Positions 43,501 through 63,850 of a stretch of 64,000 nucleotides of DNA are shown in pieces. The position numbers and the translations under genes are program-made. Below the pieces are notes generated by a model. It did not search any database. It was not told where the DNA came from and saw only the letters and a program-made list of their open reading frames with translations. The stretch's first letter is position 1, and every line of letters begins with the position of its first letter. This DNA comes from Whitmania pigra (taxonomy: Eukaryota; Annelida; Clitellata; Hirudinida; Haemopidae): assembly GCA_021613335.1 (NCBI GenBank), contig JAJTWR010000159.1, positions 2,746,001 through 2,810,000 on the forward strand, read 5' to 3'.

Positions 43501-45704
43501 TACCGCAGTTGATAAAATTGTAATCTTTAAACGAATTATGATGTATGGTTCCTTTTTTATCAGATGATATCCTAACTTAAACATCGCCTAATCGTTCCTT
43601 AATCTTGTTCTTTTAAAGTAATTTTTCAACTAAAGTGAAACTGCCAAATTATGTTAGATTATTCAATGCTTTTAAGCATTCCAGCATATTCTGTAAATAA
43701 TCATTGATTTCTGCAAATAAAAACGAATCGAATGCTGCCCTCAAGATACAATCGACTTTTTTCCAACGCACGCGACTCGTTTCCCAGGACTTGCACCTAC
43801 TTCATTCTTTGAGTCATTACAGTTCGAACAAAAAATGAGCTGCGTCATCCTGAATTGTTCAATTTTATTAGAAATGCCAAAATGAGAATTATCATTGCAG
43901 AGCTTTATTAAAGACGTCATGCTATAGTCTATTTTTGGACAATTCCATCCCTATTATGATGCAGCTAGAAATGCAGCCGTATCTTACTAGCATCGGGTCT
44001 TCCATGTTCAGACGTGGGATGTGGAGAGATCATTAACATTTGTCTGCTTTCTGACTGGCGACGTTCACTTATCTAGGCACTGATATTTGTGTAATTTCTC
44101 ATAAAGAATATTTAAAATATTAGTACTAAAAAAGACAGTTACTTTTATTTTTTGTATTTTATAAAAGTTTCATTTTATAGCAATATGCTTTTCAAAATAA
44201 CTTGTAGTAAAAATGTAACGAAAGTAGCAAAATGGAGGTTCTATGTTGAGCATGTTATACGACTAAAGACGCTATTATGAATTTGTTTACCAACTTTCGC
44301 TTAAATTAATTGCCTAGATTTTGAATTTGAAGAAAATAGTTATAATGTTGTCCGGTGGTTCATGCTATTCCATGCATATGTGAATGTTTCAACTGCAAGC
44401 GGTGGGTATTTAGGAAAATTTTGGTCCGACAGGCAGCAAGCCAGCAGCGCTTCTCAGTTGCAAATAATTCCATTGACCTGCATCGTGATTCCAAGATTTC
44501 TCATCACGTTCAAATTTAAGTTCTCGCTCTATGTAGTCACCGTTATGGTTTTCTGCTCGTTAAATTTTATCTAACAGACCGAGAGTATTGCCGGGAAAAA
44601 TTTAACCGTCGAAGCTTCTAATCTTTAATACTGAGAGAACACTTAGCGAAAATTTCCGTTCAAGAATGTCGGAAGCGGCAAAAAACAACGTGGTTGGCTT
44701 TATTCTCAATATGTTGTTTTCAACTTATTTTTCTGAGCAGTCATTTTTAATTGAAGCGTAAATCACCTCATTCTGTATAATGTGCTACTGTTCGAGCAGA
44801 TTTTTTTTATTGGAGATACTTTTAGAGCTTTAAAAAGTCTCTAACAAAATTTTTGTATTGAGCCTAAATTATGACTAATTTTTTTCATGCTTTTCTGACT
44901 TACATTAACTTCAAGATTTTGTAAAATCAAAATGATGATGAGTTAACTCATTATTACCATAACAATAGAATTTCTTTTGAGAATTTTAAAGTTTAATTTT
45001 GAATTTGCTGTGCATCTTGTTTGAGACCATGCATTACTTGAAATTACTTGTTGTAATACAGCTGTTGTAATACACAGGTTATTTGAGCAGTATGCTTTTA
45101 TAATTCTGAAGTTGGCAATATTTGTAAATTGTTGAAAAGCTCATTCTCAAGTACACACAATTTTGTCACTGAGTGGTTTGCAGATGGCATGCTGTTCTAA
45201 TACATGATCAAAGGTTGAGCATTGTTTGAGCTTTTGTGATTTCATTTTGAAATTGCACCAACATATGGAAGGCAAGTGACAACAATGTGTTTGACATGAA
45301 ATATATTTCAAAAGCATGACAGCTTCTGACTTACTATGAGTTTGAGGTGAATTGAAAGACATGCTGTCCTTTATAGACAGCTGGCTTCACCTGACCTGAA
45401 TGTCTTCAGCCAAATAATTATTCAGCTCATTATGTCAGCCTGAAATACCTCTGCTAATGAACATAGCCCTATGCAATTAAATGTACTTTTTGCTCTTCAG
45501 CTCAGGCCTGCTAGCATTATCTAATCTCGAGTACGAATAATTTATTCAACTCGACTTGTTTAACCTTGCTTGTGACTTTACTCGTATATATAAGAGGCAC
45601 GTCGCAGGTGCGAGCGCTCGAAAGTCGGCTCTCTAAGGCAGTTGACTTTTCGGCGTCGTTTTTTTTTACTTTACTTTGACCTTCGGGTTTAATTCGTCTT
45701 CAAC
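40520..45704. other. Spacer between the two ATPase alpha genes
   Basis: 5.2 kb of AT-rich DNA. It begins with the copy 1 3'UTR and ends with the copy 2 promoter. No exon, tRNA or repeat family was recognised. A slightly GC-richer patch at about 42290-42400 has no coding sense. Confidence 0.6.
45585..45594 (+). promoter_or_regulatory. TATA box of ATPase copy 2
   Basis: TATATATAAG, followed by a GC-rich leader. Transcription start is expected near 45615 and the ATG is at 45705. Confidence 0.65.
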
Positions 45705-54086
<8,382 letters not shown>

Positions 54087-55850
54087 GGAGCAATCGGCAT
54101 TCTATCCGCCTCGTGAAATTTCCGGAAGGGTGTCTTAGAGATTTGTTAATATTAAATTACAGTCCTTTTGAGTGACGTTGCAGACATTAAGTAAGATTTT
54201 GGAAGCAGAGTCTCCAGCATTGAATCTTTCCATTAGCGTGCTTTTGTCATCTTTCTCTTCGACAGCTGAAATAACTTTTTTCATCCCAAGCAATCAAATT
54301 CCTTCCATCAGCATCTCACACAAATCGATTTCCACTTTTACGAAAATTTTCAGATAACGTTTATGCAAAGCTGACATTTCATGAATGACTTTTGATCAGA
54401 TGCACATCATGGTATTTGCGTAGGAGCTGGTAGCATCATAGAGTAGCCTTTGGAATGATTTTCAATGAAAATTAGTAATCTTTCATGGTTATGTTACAAT
54501 TTTCTTACAATTCTTGTCCAAATTCTGTGGTTTTTCGTTGAAATCATTGAAATTGGCATGAGGCCTGGTTTTGTCTGGATTTATGATGACCAGCATCTTG
54601 TGCAGGTCGAGACTGCTTTTGTATAAGTTTTAAATGATCACCCTTAATCGTAGTGCTTACTTCGTTGATTGTTCAAGTTTTTACCCGAACGCGTGGCTCC
54701 CTAGGTAACTACCTCGAGTAGTCTTGCTACCTGTCAGCAGGTGTCCCTTCTAAATTGGCCCATTAGTTCGTACATCGAGTCGACAGGCTTTCAGCTTGGT
54801 GGCATCTCGTCTTTGGTGTAAATAACGCTTCTTTCGCCATAGTCGAACATCTTCGATTGAGTTGTCCTCATATCACCGGGATGTCGATCCATGGCACGAT
54901 TTCGTGGATCCGTGTGCACCTCTTTCTCGTGCGGAAGTCTTATCTTGCAGGTTCGCGATGGCAACATTCAACCATCTGCCACATTCCAGCTTGCAAATTT
55001 AGGATAAGGTTTGAGCTTCTAATCATTCAGTTTCGCTAATCACTCTCGAGTCCCTCTCGCGAGCAGTACTCACTCCTTCCTCTGACGCATTCGAGTTCCA
55101 ATGTAATACGTCTGATTTATTCGGTTTAATGTCTTTTATTTATTAGGAAAAATATTCGGGTTTCTTATGATTTGGTTTCAATTATTGATTTGTGTTTTGC
55201 TGCCCATAATTAGTCTTGAGCGATCTTTTTTTCTTCGGGGCGAAAACCCGGAGATTTGATTCCTGATAGGATTTGTGCGTCGTAAATAATTTATGACGAG
55301 CTACCAGTATTTGGGTTCGTCATAGTTTGTGCGAATTTGATCGTTTTAAAAAAAATACATTTCGAGGGGTTTCAGTTCGTTTACTTTCAGTAGGGTTAAG
55401 TCAGGTCGATCGTCGTATTAGTAACCAGGACTTAGAGATTCTATTGCGGTTGTGCTGCATGATTCGAAGACACCCAGCTAAATTTGTTCGCTTACACCTC
55501 ACATCTTCGATTACGCAATGCAATAAATAGGTTAGCAATAGTTCGACATTAACCCTCTTCATCTCGAGTTCGATTCTTGAAAATGCACATTCAAATTGCT
55601 TTAGACACGTTTTCGCTCTGTGGGGTCTGTTGCATTAAACCGCAGCCATTGACGAGACGACGTAGCTCTGTTTTTCCGGACTGACAGCTTTTGATGCCCT
55701 GGGAATTCGCATTCACAATGGTTCGACATTCCAGTTCACGTCAGTCGGATTCCGATAAAATTCATCAAATTCTGATTGTTCGCTTTGTGAGCGGGATCCA
55801 TTTGTATAAATAGAACTTTTTAGCTTAATAAAGTTTCGTGTTTTTCTTTT
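54087..55850 (+). other. Probable long 3'UTR of ATPase copy 2
   Basis: No coding exon is seen after the stop. AATAAA occurs near 55522 and 55826, followed by a T/A-rich end at about 55855. The stretch holds a Pumilio-type element, TGTAAATA, at 54817-54824. If this is all UTR, it is much longer than that of copy 1. Confidence 0.4.
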
Positions 55851-56343
55851 AAATAAAAAAAAAATTTAAACTGAGGAGGGCCATTATAATCTCCATATTT
55901 TTCTGCGCCTGGTTTGAAAGTTCCCACGTTTTGATGGCACCACGAGCTAACGATTAGGTCTTTGAAGAGAAAAAAATGCAAACTGTTCATCAATCTAGGC
56001 TCTGGAGCCGACAAATTTTTTGATGACGAGACAAAGGATAGTTAGATTGATTTTCAGTGGATTCCAGGCAATCCAGGTTACCGGAAGCTTCCACATTTGC
56101 CAGCCCTAGGGAGAAGCGAGTTTTTAGGACTGCTATAATTTATAATTTGCTACGCTTGTGTAACAGTGCTCTTCGGAATCTTAGAAGTGATCCGACTGTC
56201 TCACGCTACGCCTAGCGAGTCGTTTGTCATGGTCACGTGGTGTTGAGATCTGGTTATCATTTCTCTGTAACATGTATCACAACTAGTTTAACGAGAGGTA
56301 AATAAAATTTAAGAGTCTAGCTTTTGGATTTATTTGTGTTGAG

Positions 56344-56612
56344 CAGTGGCGTATGTAGTATCACAAATGTGGATTTTACCGAATTTCCGTTAAGTCGTTA
56401 AATCTAACACACACGGGCTCGTATTTAGGGGAGGGGGTTCTGGGTTCAATCCCCCGAAATATTAAAAAAAAATTTTAATTGTAAATTTTATTGATTTACA
56501 TAACATCATAAAATCTTAAAACCATTTTTATTATTATTATTATCGTATGATTTTGATTTTTAAAAATATCAAAATGAGCCCCCACCGAAATCATTTTCTG
56601 GCTACGGGCCTG
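56344..56612. mobile_element. Putative MITE-like element
   Basis: The left end, CAGTGGCGTATGTAG, resembles the reverse complement of the right end, CAGGCCCGTAGCCAG. The interior has a G-rich patch (GGGGGTTCTGGGTTC), AT-rich runs and a matching C-rich patch (GAGCCCCCACCGAAA). It is 269 bp with no coding capacity. No clear target duplication was found. Confidence 0.4.
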
Positions 56613-58111
56613 AACACACAACTTCTGACGCAGGAGTAAATAATAATTCTACTTTGAATTTTTTGTCAAAAGTGAAAGTGAAACTCTGTTGCAGCTGAGA
56701 TTATGACATATTATTCATCATGAAATGATTAACAAAGGAACATGTGGTCGAGTGACAATGTGCTTTTGTCGGGATGTTACCCACCCATCATCTAGATTGT
56801 GAACTGGATGTGATTTCTCATTTGACAGGCCTAGTTAAATTAATTTTTGAATTTAAGACACCTGCAATCTATGAATCATAAACTGATCGTATAAAAATGA
56901 GGCCAAAGTTCAACTGCACTCCACGTGTTTGGTGCCTGCCCACCAGAGTTAAAAATTGTAATCGGAATGAACTTATTGCTTACTTCAATCATTTCCACAT
57001 TTAGGACCTGGCCCTTCACTAACAAATCTATCCGTTTCTCAGCGCATAAAAGAAGTAATGCAATTAATTCCTAAATTTTTTAAATCCCGTTTCTCTTCCA
57101 AAAGTTTATTTCGCACTTTGAATTTAATAATTAAAAAAAAAAAATCTGCCGATGTTAAACAGTAGAATAATTTTTCACAACTCAATTTCTCAGGTCTATT
57201 TTTTGTTGTTGCTTCCATCACTCTGTTGCATTTTTATGACCTTTAATGCTGTGAGAATAATAAGCAGTCACAACATAATTTCCCCGCACTTGCAATCTGA
57301 CTGAATTTTTCAGATTCTTATCAGAAAATAAACAAATAAATAAAAATAATAAAATATATATAAAAATAAAATAGATAGAAATAATAAAATATATCAAACA
57401 ATACAATTAAAAGATGTTTGCGGAATGTTTAAACCCGTCAAGATATGGGATCGCATATCCGCAAGAAGACATTCGCAATTAAGCGGCCTCCTTGAAAAGT
57501 GCGTTCGCTTCTCAGGTAATTAATTAATTAATAAATTAAGCTCCCAGCCTAAGACGATTTACGTCATCATTTAAGTCCTAGCCGAAAAGCCCTTTATCGT
57601 CGAGGCGTGTGATTATGCCTTGATGGGTATCTTGACGGGTATCTTCTCAGGGCAGCCTTTTGAGGCGTGGCTTTCCCAGACTCGTGTCTGGCGCGTGGCT
57701 CTCAGTCCCGCAATGAGGATATGTTGTTGAAGAATTATGAGAAACTGCTTCTTTGTGTTTTAATGTTTCGAAGCGATTAAAGTGCGCCGGAGCTTTGAAG
57801 GCACACAACAGTCAACTGCAGATGCAGCGGGAGCTACAAATTGCCTAAGATTGGCCTAAGCACCACGTAGCGAAAGGTACGCCAGCTAAGAGTCTTCTAC
57901 TCATTCTTACTTCACACAGACAGTTCCTGACTTTATGACGACAGCCGTCAAGTACATGCGATGTTATTTTTTTTAATGTAAACAACAACAACGGCGAACT
58001 AGCTCGCAAGATCCTCCTATCAGAGCCTCCTGGCTGGTCAAGTGGGCGGAGTTCTCCCATGGAACGAGAGCAACGCGACACCGAAAACCTTGCTTGACGA
58101 CGACTATCGAG

Positions 58112-58119
58112 CGTGAGAA
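58112..58119 (+). promoter_or_regulatory. Su(H)/CSL-type site
   Basis: CGTGAGAA matches YGTGRGAA, 411 bp before the HES start codon. Confidence 0.5.
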
Positions 58120-58159
58120 ATCCTACGAGAGACAGGAAATAATATTCGTCTCTGATCGA

Positions 58160-58166
58160 GTGGGAA
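58160..58166 (+). promoter_or_regulatory. Su(H)/CSL core site
   Basis: GTGGGAA, the high-affinity core, lies 364 bp before the HES start codon. The base before it is A, so the longer consensus is not fully met. Confidence 0.45.
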
Positions 58167-58379
58167 CATTCGAGCGTCGTCGTGCTAAACTACAACTCGG
58201 CTGTTTTTGTGACTTCGGATCATCACCGTCCTCGTCTCTTGCTTTCAACGGCCTGGAGCTTTCATCAATTTCCTTCCTCTTCGCGACTCGTGCAAACGTC
58301 CAATCGGCCGCTAAAACTCCTGTTAACTTTCGCACGCCCACCTCGACACAAAAGACACTACTATCTTCGGAGCGCATGG

Positions 58380-58385
58380 CACGCG
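58380..58385. promoter_or_regulatory. Hairy/E(spl) class C site
   Basis: CACGCG, a preferred site of HES repressors, lies 145 bp before the HES start codon and suggests autorepression. Confidence 0.45.
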
Positions 58386-58413
58386 TTTATTAAGCGCCCT
58401 GCGTTTGTCGAAC

Positions 58414-58421
58414 TTCTCACA
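58414..58421 (-). promoter_or_regulatory. Su(H)/CSL-type site, reverse
   Basis: TTCTCACA reads TGTGAGAA on the minus strand and fits YGTGRGAA. It lies 30 bp before the TATA box. Confidence 0.5.
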
Positions 58422-58450
58422 AAACGATAAGCGTTAACCGCTTCTTCACA

Positions 58451-58458
58451 TATAAAAG
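58451..58458 (+). promoter_or_regulatory. TATA box of HES-type gene
   Basis: TATAAAAG lies 72 bp before the ATG, so transcription start is expected near 58480. Confidence 0.65.
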
Positions 58459-58529
58459 ATCTTCCGAAAACGCTTTCATGATTTCGCGCTAATTCGAGTC
58501 GAGTTGCCGAATCGTCTGCTGATCCGATC

Positions 58530-61029
58530 ATGACGACCTCACCGAAAGTTGTTTCCTCGACTTCCAACGCTGAGATGAGAAAGGTGAGTGATTTCTATCC
58601 CAATCTATGTCAAATTATTTTTAAAAACTTTTCGCTTTGAATGAACCATTCATTTCTTAGATCAAGAAACCATTGATTGAAAGAAAAAGAAGAGAAAGAA
58701 TTAACCACTCGTTGGCCGAACTCAAGATGCTGGTTCTGGAAGCAAGAAATAAAGATGTGAGATTTCCATTTCGTGAACTTTCTAAAAATTTACATTTAAA
58801 TGGATAATATCTCTGCCGATACCTAAGCTTCAGGTCTGCTCATTCAATGTTGTTGCCTTTCTTCCGTGACATGTATTTGTTCGAAATCTTCCTCTTTCTA
58901 CCTGTCGACTTCAACCTTATAACTTTCCTTTGGTTAGATGACTAAACTCTTATCCCTCAGTTTGGCTCCGGTTGAGGATTAACGAGTGAATGACTTCGGT
59001 TCTTTGTCCATTATCGAATGTTCCATTATTTCAAAGTCTGTGTTCGTGAACATTAGCGTCTCGTATGAAGCAGATGTCATATTCAAATTAATTAAGGCTA
59101 CTCTGGGTGTAGAATTCATAAATAATGTCCAGAACTTTTTGAAGTCATGAACTTTTTAATTCAGTTAGCTCAATTAATATGACTGATGAGAAACGAAAAT
59201 ATTCAAACAATTCAAATATTTGCTAAGAAAAGGCCGTTAAATTGTCTTTGGTGATTTAAGACATCATTCTCAGATGTAATGATGCCCCAATAGCTCGGGT
59301 TGGGTTTCTGCTGGGACCCAGTTTTGAGAAATCTTTTTGCGCCGATGTCAATACAAAGTCTCAAGTTCACTTTCACACCGATAACCCAATAATGTGATTA
59401 CATTAATACGATCCAGTGAAAGGATGGATTGCTGTTTCATGAAGTGCTTTTATCTTCAAAATAGACGCTGGATTTCATTCGGCAAGAATGAAATTGCCTT
59501 CAAATTTCAGATGGCGGCGAATATAAGTTTAGGGAGTTGATTTTAAAGTTTCGAATTATTCAGAACAAGCTTAACATAACTAGAGTAATTTTATTTGTAA
59601 TTAAGTTATTTACAAATTACTTATTACTTTGAAAATTGAATTTTCGTATAAATTAAAATATGGTATGACGCAAGAATATTATTCTATTAAAAATGTGGAC
59701 CCGAAAATTGATTTATAGCTTAATATTTTCCATCAAAAGTTACGATGTCATTCACTTTTGGAACTGTTTCGCCCATCGATCTTGCCTCGGTCTCTGTTAA
59801 TAAATGGTATTAGTTAATTGTACTTGATTACAAATCTAGATATTTGTCATTTTAACAGATTTGCATATATTTATAGTATATTTATATTTATTTATATTAT
59901 ATATATATTTATAGTCAGCTGAGCAGCTCTCACTAGTAAAATGATTTTGGGGAGTTTTAAATGCTGTGCGACAACAATCAAGTCATACGTGGCTTCATAC
60001 GGGCAAAGAGTTTTTTAAACAAAGGCACGCAAAATCATTCCCACAAAGAGAAAAAAAAACACACTTTTGTCGCATGATGTCATTTTAATGGAATATTCCT
60101 TATGATTACAAAATCGCAGATTATTCATGTTTGAATTGATTTTTTTCGTTTTATTACAAATTATTTAAATTTTTTTATTTAAATTATTTTTGTCAAAGAT
60201 ATATTCAACTTCTTATTGAAATTTCCCCTCATTATGGTCAAAGAGACATGCTTGTTCAATATTTAAGTAAGCTAGAGTTTCATTGAAACAACGCAATGGA
60301 TCACTTTTCATAAAGGTTTTAAATGAACTTTGGTTCTTTGTTTTTTGCGAGCAAAAGTCTACTTCCATCCAAAATATTTTTTAAAGCAAATTACATTTCA
60401 TTAAGCATGAAATTTAACTTTTCAATCAGGAGTCCTGTTATTCTAAAATGGAGAAGGCGGACATCTTGGAGATGACCGTAGAACACTTGAAAGAACTTCA
60501 GACGAGGCGGTTGGCCGAGAGCGCGACAGCCCAGGGGGATACTTTGCATGCCTTCGTAACGAAAGATCAACATTTTGAAGGTGCAGGAGACATGGGATTG
60601 CTGATGTTGGCCGAAGAGAACCAATCACCGAAGCATCCTTCTCCTCATCTACTTCTCGGGTACAGCGAATGCATTCAAAGCGTCATCGAGTGTCTTGAAA
60701 GTATCGATCTCAAAGACTCCCTAAGACAGTCTCTCATCAGACACATGAAGAACCATCTGTCCACTCAATTGTGTCCGATCGGCTTTTCAGCGTCGCGCCA
60801 ACCAACCAGGGCCAATCAAAAGTCCTACAAGAATCGTAAGCATCAGCTTACACCTGGTGACGTAGGCACCAACAAGCTTCAGTATCGACTCAACCACATT
60901 TGCCTTGAAAACAATCATTCTTCGAACGTTTTCGATTCTCCCCCAAATTCGTGCGATCGGCAACGATTGTCTTCCTTCGGCAGATTATTTTATGAGAATC
61001 CCGTTTGGAGACCGTGGAACACTTGTTAA
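58530..61029 (+). CDS. HES: HES-type bHLH-Orange transcriptional repressor
   Basis: Exons 58530-58583, 58661-58756, 60430-61029; 249 aa. The bHLH domain (about 19-75) has the family proline in the basic region (KKPLIERKRRERIN) and EKADILEMTVEHL in helix 2. The Orange domain is about 125-165 (LLLGYSECIQSVIECL, LRQSLIRHMKNHL). WRPW, the Groucho-binding motif, is at 243-246. These proteins bind DNA as dimers, recruit Groucho/TLE and repress neural and segmentation genes, usually downstream of Notch. Exon borders around the basic and loop regions match HES genes. Oddities: the linker between bHLH and Orange is long (about 48 residues), and three residues (NTC) follow WRPW. The promoter has TATA, CSL-type and class C sites. 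Intron 2 is 1.67 kb. A poly(A) signal is at 61272-61277. Confidence 0.95.
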
Positions 61030-61882
61030 TCGTTTAGCTGTTTCATCCACAATTTTGTCTCATTTTGCTTCACGACGAGTAAATTTCTCGAACGACATTC
61101 GAAAAAACTCCAAACCAACAAAGCATTTGCGGCTCAAATTTTGTTTGAATTTGATCAACTTTAGCATGATCTCCAATGGTATTGTCCACTCGCTGGTTAA
61201 ACGGTGAATAATGTAACTTAAGATGTTGGTTATTTTTGTAAACTTTTCTTTGAACCTGCACGTTGTTAAAAAATAAATTTTTTGTCTGAAAAAAATTGTT
61301 TTTTATCTACAGTCGAAAAGTTGGCATGCAGGGGAGGTTATGATAGCTTTGCCATGACAAACTTAACTTTGCACATCTTCGCGGACTGCTAGTTGAAGCC
61401 ACTTTATGTTGCTTCTTGTCGAAACTAAATTCTCGGATCTTTATTGCTGCCATTTTTAGGCTGCATTTCCTCTGCTGATGGTGAAGGTCACAAATTGTTT
61501 GTTGAATACCTTTAATCGCTCACATGATATCTTCTTATTGCAATGTTGATAACGAAAAGCAGTTGATTCTGAGGATATTTCTTTCGATTCCCTTAAGTTG
61601 GCACTATTAGCAGCGATTGAACCTCAAAAACTGCAAGACCGCTTTTTAAACAACATTTAAAAGTGGATTACTCAACGTTTGTTTCATTTAAGCCCGGAAT
61701 CGTGACGTGTGAGAATTTTATTTGAAAACAATTCTTTAGCCTTCGTTAAAATTAGATGAACGGACATTTCCCTAAATCATCGAGGTGATTGCCATATTTT
61801 GTCAATAACCGTTTAATATACCATTTAATTTCAAATCCATGAATACATTCGCAGCGGCGTTCCTAAGCAGGAGGCGACAGAA
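61030..61882. other. HES 3'UTR and spacer
   Basis: The HES transcript probably ends near 61290. An exon-like open segment lies at about 61560-61660 (encodes SEDISFDSLKLALLAAIEP). It could belong to the next gene but lacks convincing borders. Confidence 0.4.
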
Positions 61883-62761
61883 ATGATGGTTCTTCGAGAC
61901 AGGGTTAGGACAATGGTTCGGCTGTTGAGTGACTGTAAAGAAGTGATTTCACAAAACGTTCAGGAAAGGAATGTCCTACTAGAAAGAATAAAATATTTAG
62001 AAGGTAAATCAAAGAATGATGAAGCACATATTCAAACGAATGACAAAGAATTGAAATGGCTTCAAAAAGCCAAAAGGTATAAAACGAAAATTAATCATTT
62101 GCAAAAATTCATCAAAAGGCAAAAGAGAGATCTCAGATTGGCCCGGTACTTGAACAAGCGTCTATTCGAACATTACCTTAAACTTTATCAAAACACGAAA
62201 CATGGTCAAAAAGCTGGTTTAAAAGTAAATTTTAAAGATAAACTTACTAAAGCAAAGTCCCCATCATGCAAAGCAGAGAATGAAGTATTTAATGAAATGT
62301 CGGAGGAAAGCAGTGAGGATTCTTTGGTAATTCCTCAAAAAGTGAGGAATGCAATTTGGAACAAAAAGCGGCCGAATGCAAATAACAAGGGTAGTCAGGA
62401 ATTGGAATTGCGCCGCAGAAATTTTGAGAACAAAGAAAGGCGAGAAATCGGAGGGAGTTTACTTCAGTCAAACGCCAAAAAGGCTCACTCCACATCACCG
62501 TGTTCTAAAAATAGCATTGAAGATGACGACAAGGATGACGGACAATCGGAAGTTTCCCTTCCGGAGACTCCAGCTTCCCTCATGGACTTGTTGACCTTTG
62601 ACAAGACTCCTCCGAAACTTTCGACGAGTCCTCTTGGTATCGAAATTTTCAAGGGTTTGAATGACCAAAAAGCCTTGGCAAGCAAACAGCTGGACGCATT
62701 GTATCGGTTTCACGAGACGCTCAAAGAAATTAAGAGCAGAAGGCATCGTCGTGGAAAATAA
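61883..62761 (+). CDS. Unrecognised coiled-coil, highly charged protein
   Basis: An open frame of 292 codons from an ATG pair. Residues about 1-110 are predicted helical and coiled-coil from the heptad-like hydrophobics and many K, E, R and Q. The middle is Ser/Glu/Lys-rich and probably disordered, with an acidic DDDKDD patch. The C-terminal 60 residues (SLMDLLTFDKTPP, LDALYRFHETLKEIK) look like a short conserved helix followed by a basic end (SRRHRRGK) that could be a nuclear signal. The frame is open back to a TAA near 61826, and a good acceptor (TTCGCAG) sits at 61854. The true protein may therefore have upstream exons. AATAAA at 62799-62804, 38 nt after the stop, supports a real transcript end. 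No family was recognised. Confidence 0.6.
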   Translation: MMVLRDRVRTMVRLLSDCKEVISQNVQERNVLLERIKYLEGKSKNDEAHIQTNDKELKWLQKAKRYKTKINHLQKFIKRQKRDLRLARYLNKRLFEHYLKLYQNTKHGQKAGLKVNFKDKLTKAKSPSCKAENEVFNEMSEESSEDSLVIPQKVRNAIWNKKRPNANNKGSQELELRRRNFENKERREIGGSLLQSNAKKAHSTSPCSKNSIEDDDKDDGQSEVSLPETPASLMDLLTFDKTPPKLSTSPLGIEIFKGLNDQKALASKQLDALYRFHETLKEIKSRRHRRGK

Positions 62762-63397
62762 AATTTAAACAAAAACTTGAAATCATTGAATGTGTCTGAA
62801 TAAAGTTTGTTTTTCAAATAAATTAAATTGATAAAATTAAACAAATTGATTGCTTCTATCATTTGTTCAAACTACTTTCAAAATGTTTGTTTGAAAATGT
62901 TGAAATATATAATTTATAAAGTATCCATTTCTTATCTAATATATCTAATATCTAATATATCTAATACTTAATAAAGCTTAACTATTCGTGAAGGAACCCG
63001 AAGCTTGTGTGTCTTCATAACAACAATATGCGGCTAAAGATTATTCAGAATTATTATGTGATTAATATTAACAATTATAACAACGATTTATTATCATTCA
63101 TTTTGAATAATTACACGATCAAAATGCTTTAGCATCTGCAGGCGTTATTTTATGTTCAAAACAAACAAACAAACAAATAAAAATAATAAAATATAACCGA
63201 AGCAAACAAATATGATATAAATAGCCATTCTTAACCATTTTATGGGCTGATCTATTCATTTAATGGATTTAGTAAATCTATTCAGCATTGTTAGTGATAA
63301 TAACGATAATAAAATAATTGTGATGACAATGATTCAGGGTTCGATTGCCGATAAGTTTGGACTGTTCATGGATATTTAGATATAATTTATAATACAT

Positions 63398-63432
63398 TTA
63401 TATCTATATCTATATCTATATCTATATCTACA
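63398..63432. repeat. TATATC hexanucleotide microsatellite
   Basis: About six copies of the six-base unit TATATC. Confidence 0.9.
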
Positions 63433-63703
63433 TCTGGTATTCCATGGACCAATCATCGATTGGTGTCAGGCTGAGAAGCATCTTCAGATTTTTTTTTAAA
63501 GTTTTTTTCTTGAGTTTGTTTTCAGGCTGATGAAATGTTTGGCAGTCTGGTCATTGGTCCTTTGAGCTAAAATTCGAACCACCATATCACCGATGCGGTC
63601 CACGAGCACCGAGCTGAAATTCCGAGAAACAAAAATAAATTAGGCAGAGTTCAAGTGATACTCTTAAAACTGTAAAATCATTCAATTACGTTCAATTCAT
63701 TAT

Positions 63704-63850
63704 CTATTAATCATTGAATTCATTAACCATTAATCAATCATTGAATTCATTAACCATTAATCAATCATTCAATTCATTAACCATTAATCAATCATTGAAT
63801 TCATTAACCATTAATCAATCATTCAATTCATTAACCATTAATCAATCTTT
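63704..63850. repeat. 27-bp minisatellite, about five copies
   Basis: The unit reads TCATTSAATTCATTAACC followed by ATTAATCAA. The sixth base alternates between G and C in the later copies, so the larger repeating unit may be 54 bp. The flanks decay gradually. Because 27 is divisible by three, it gives an open but meaningless frame of nine-residue repeats. Confidence 0.9.

Larger units (their letters stand above)
55851..58529. other. Intergenic DNA and HES upstream region
   Basis: Contains a MITE-like element (56344-56612) and AT-rich DNA with a TTATT-rich run near 57320-57400. From about 57560 it becomes a GC-richer HES promoter region, which includes a small hairpin (CCAGAC, TCGT, GTCTGG near 57676). 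No gene is seen. Confidence 0.5.

Noticed and set aside
56446..56460. tRNA T-loop-like GGGTTCAATCCCC
   Set aside because: No acceptor, D or anticodon stem around it; it sits inside the MITE-like element.
63569..63600. tRNA-like GGTTCGAAT on the minus strand
   Set aside because: The rest of a cloverleaf cannot be formed.
63704..63850. CRISPR-like array
   Set aside because: Units are contiguous with no spacers and the genome is animal; it is a minisatellite and its open frame of nine-residue repeats is not a gene.
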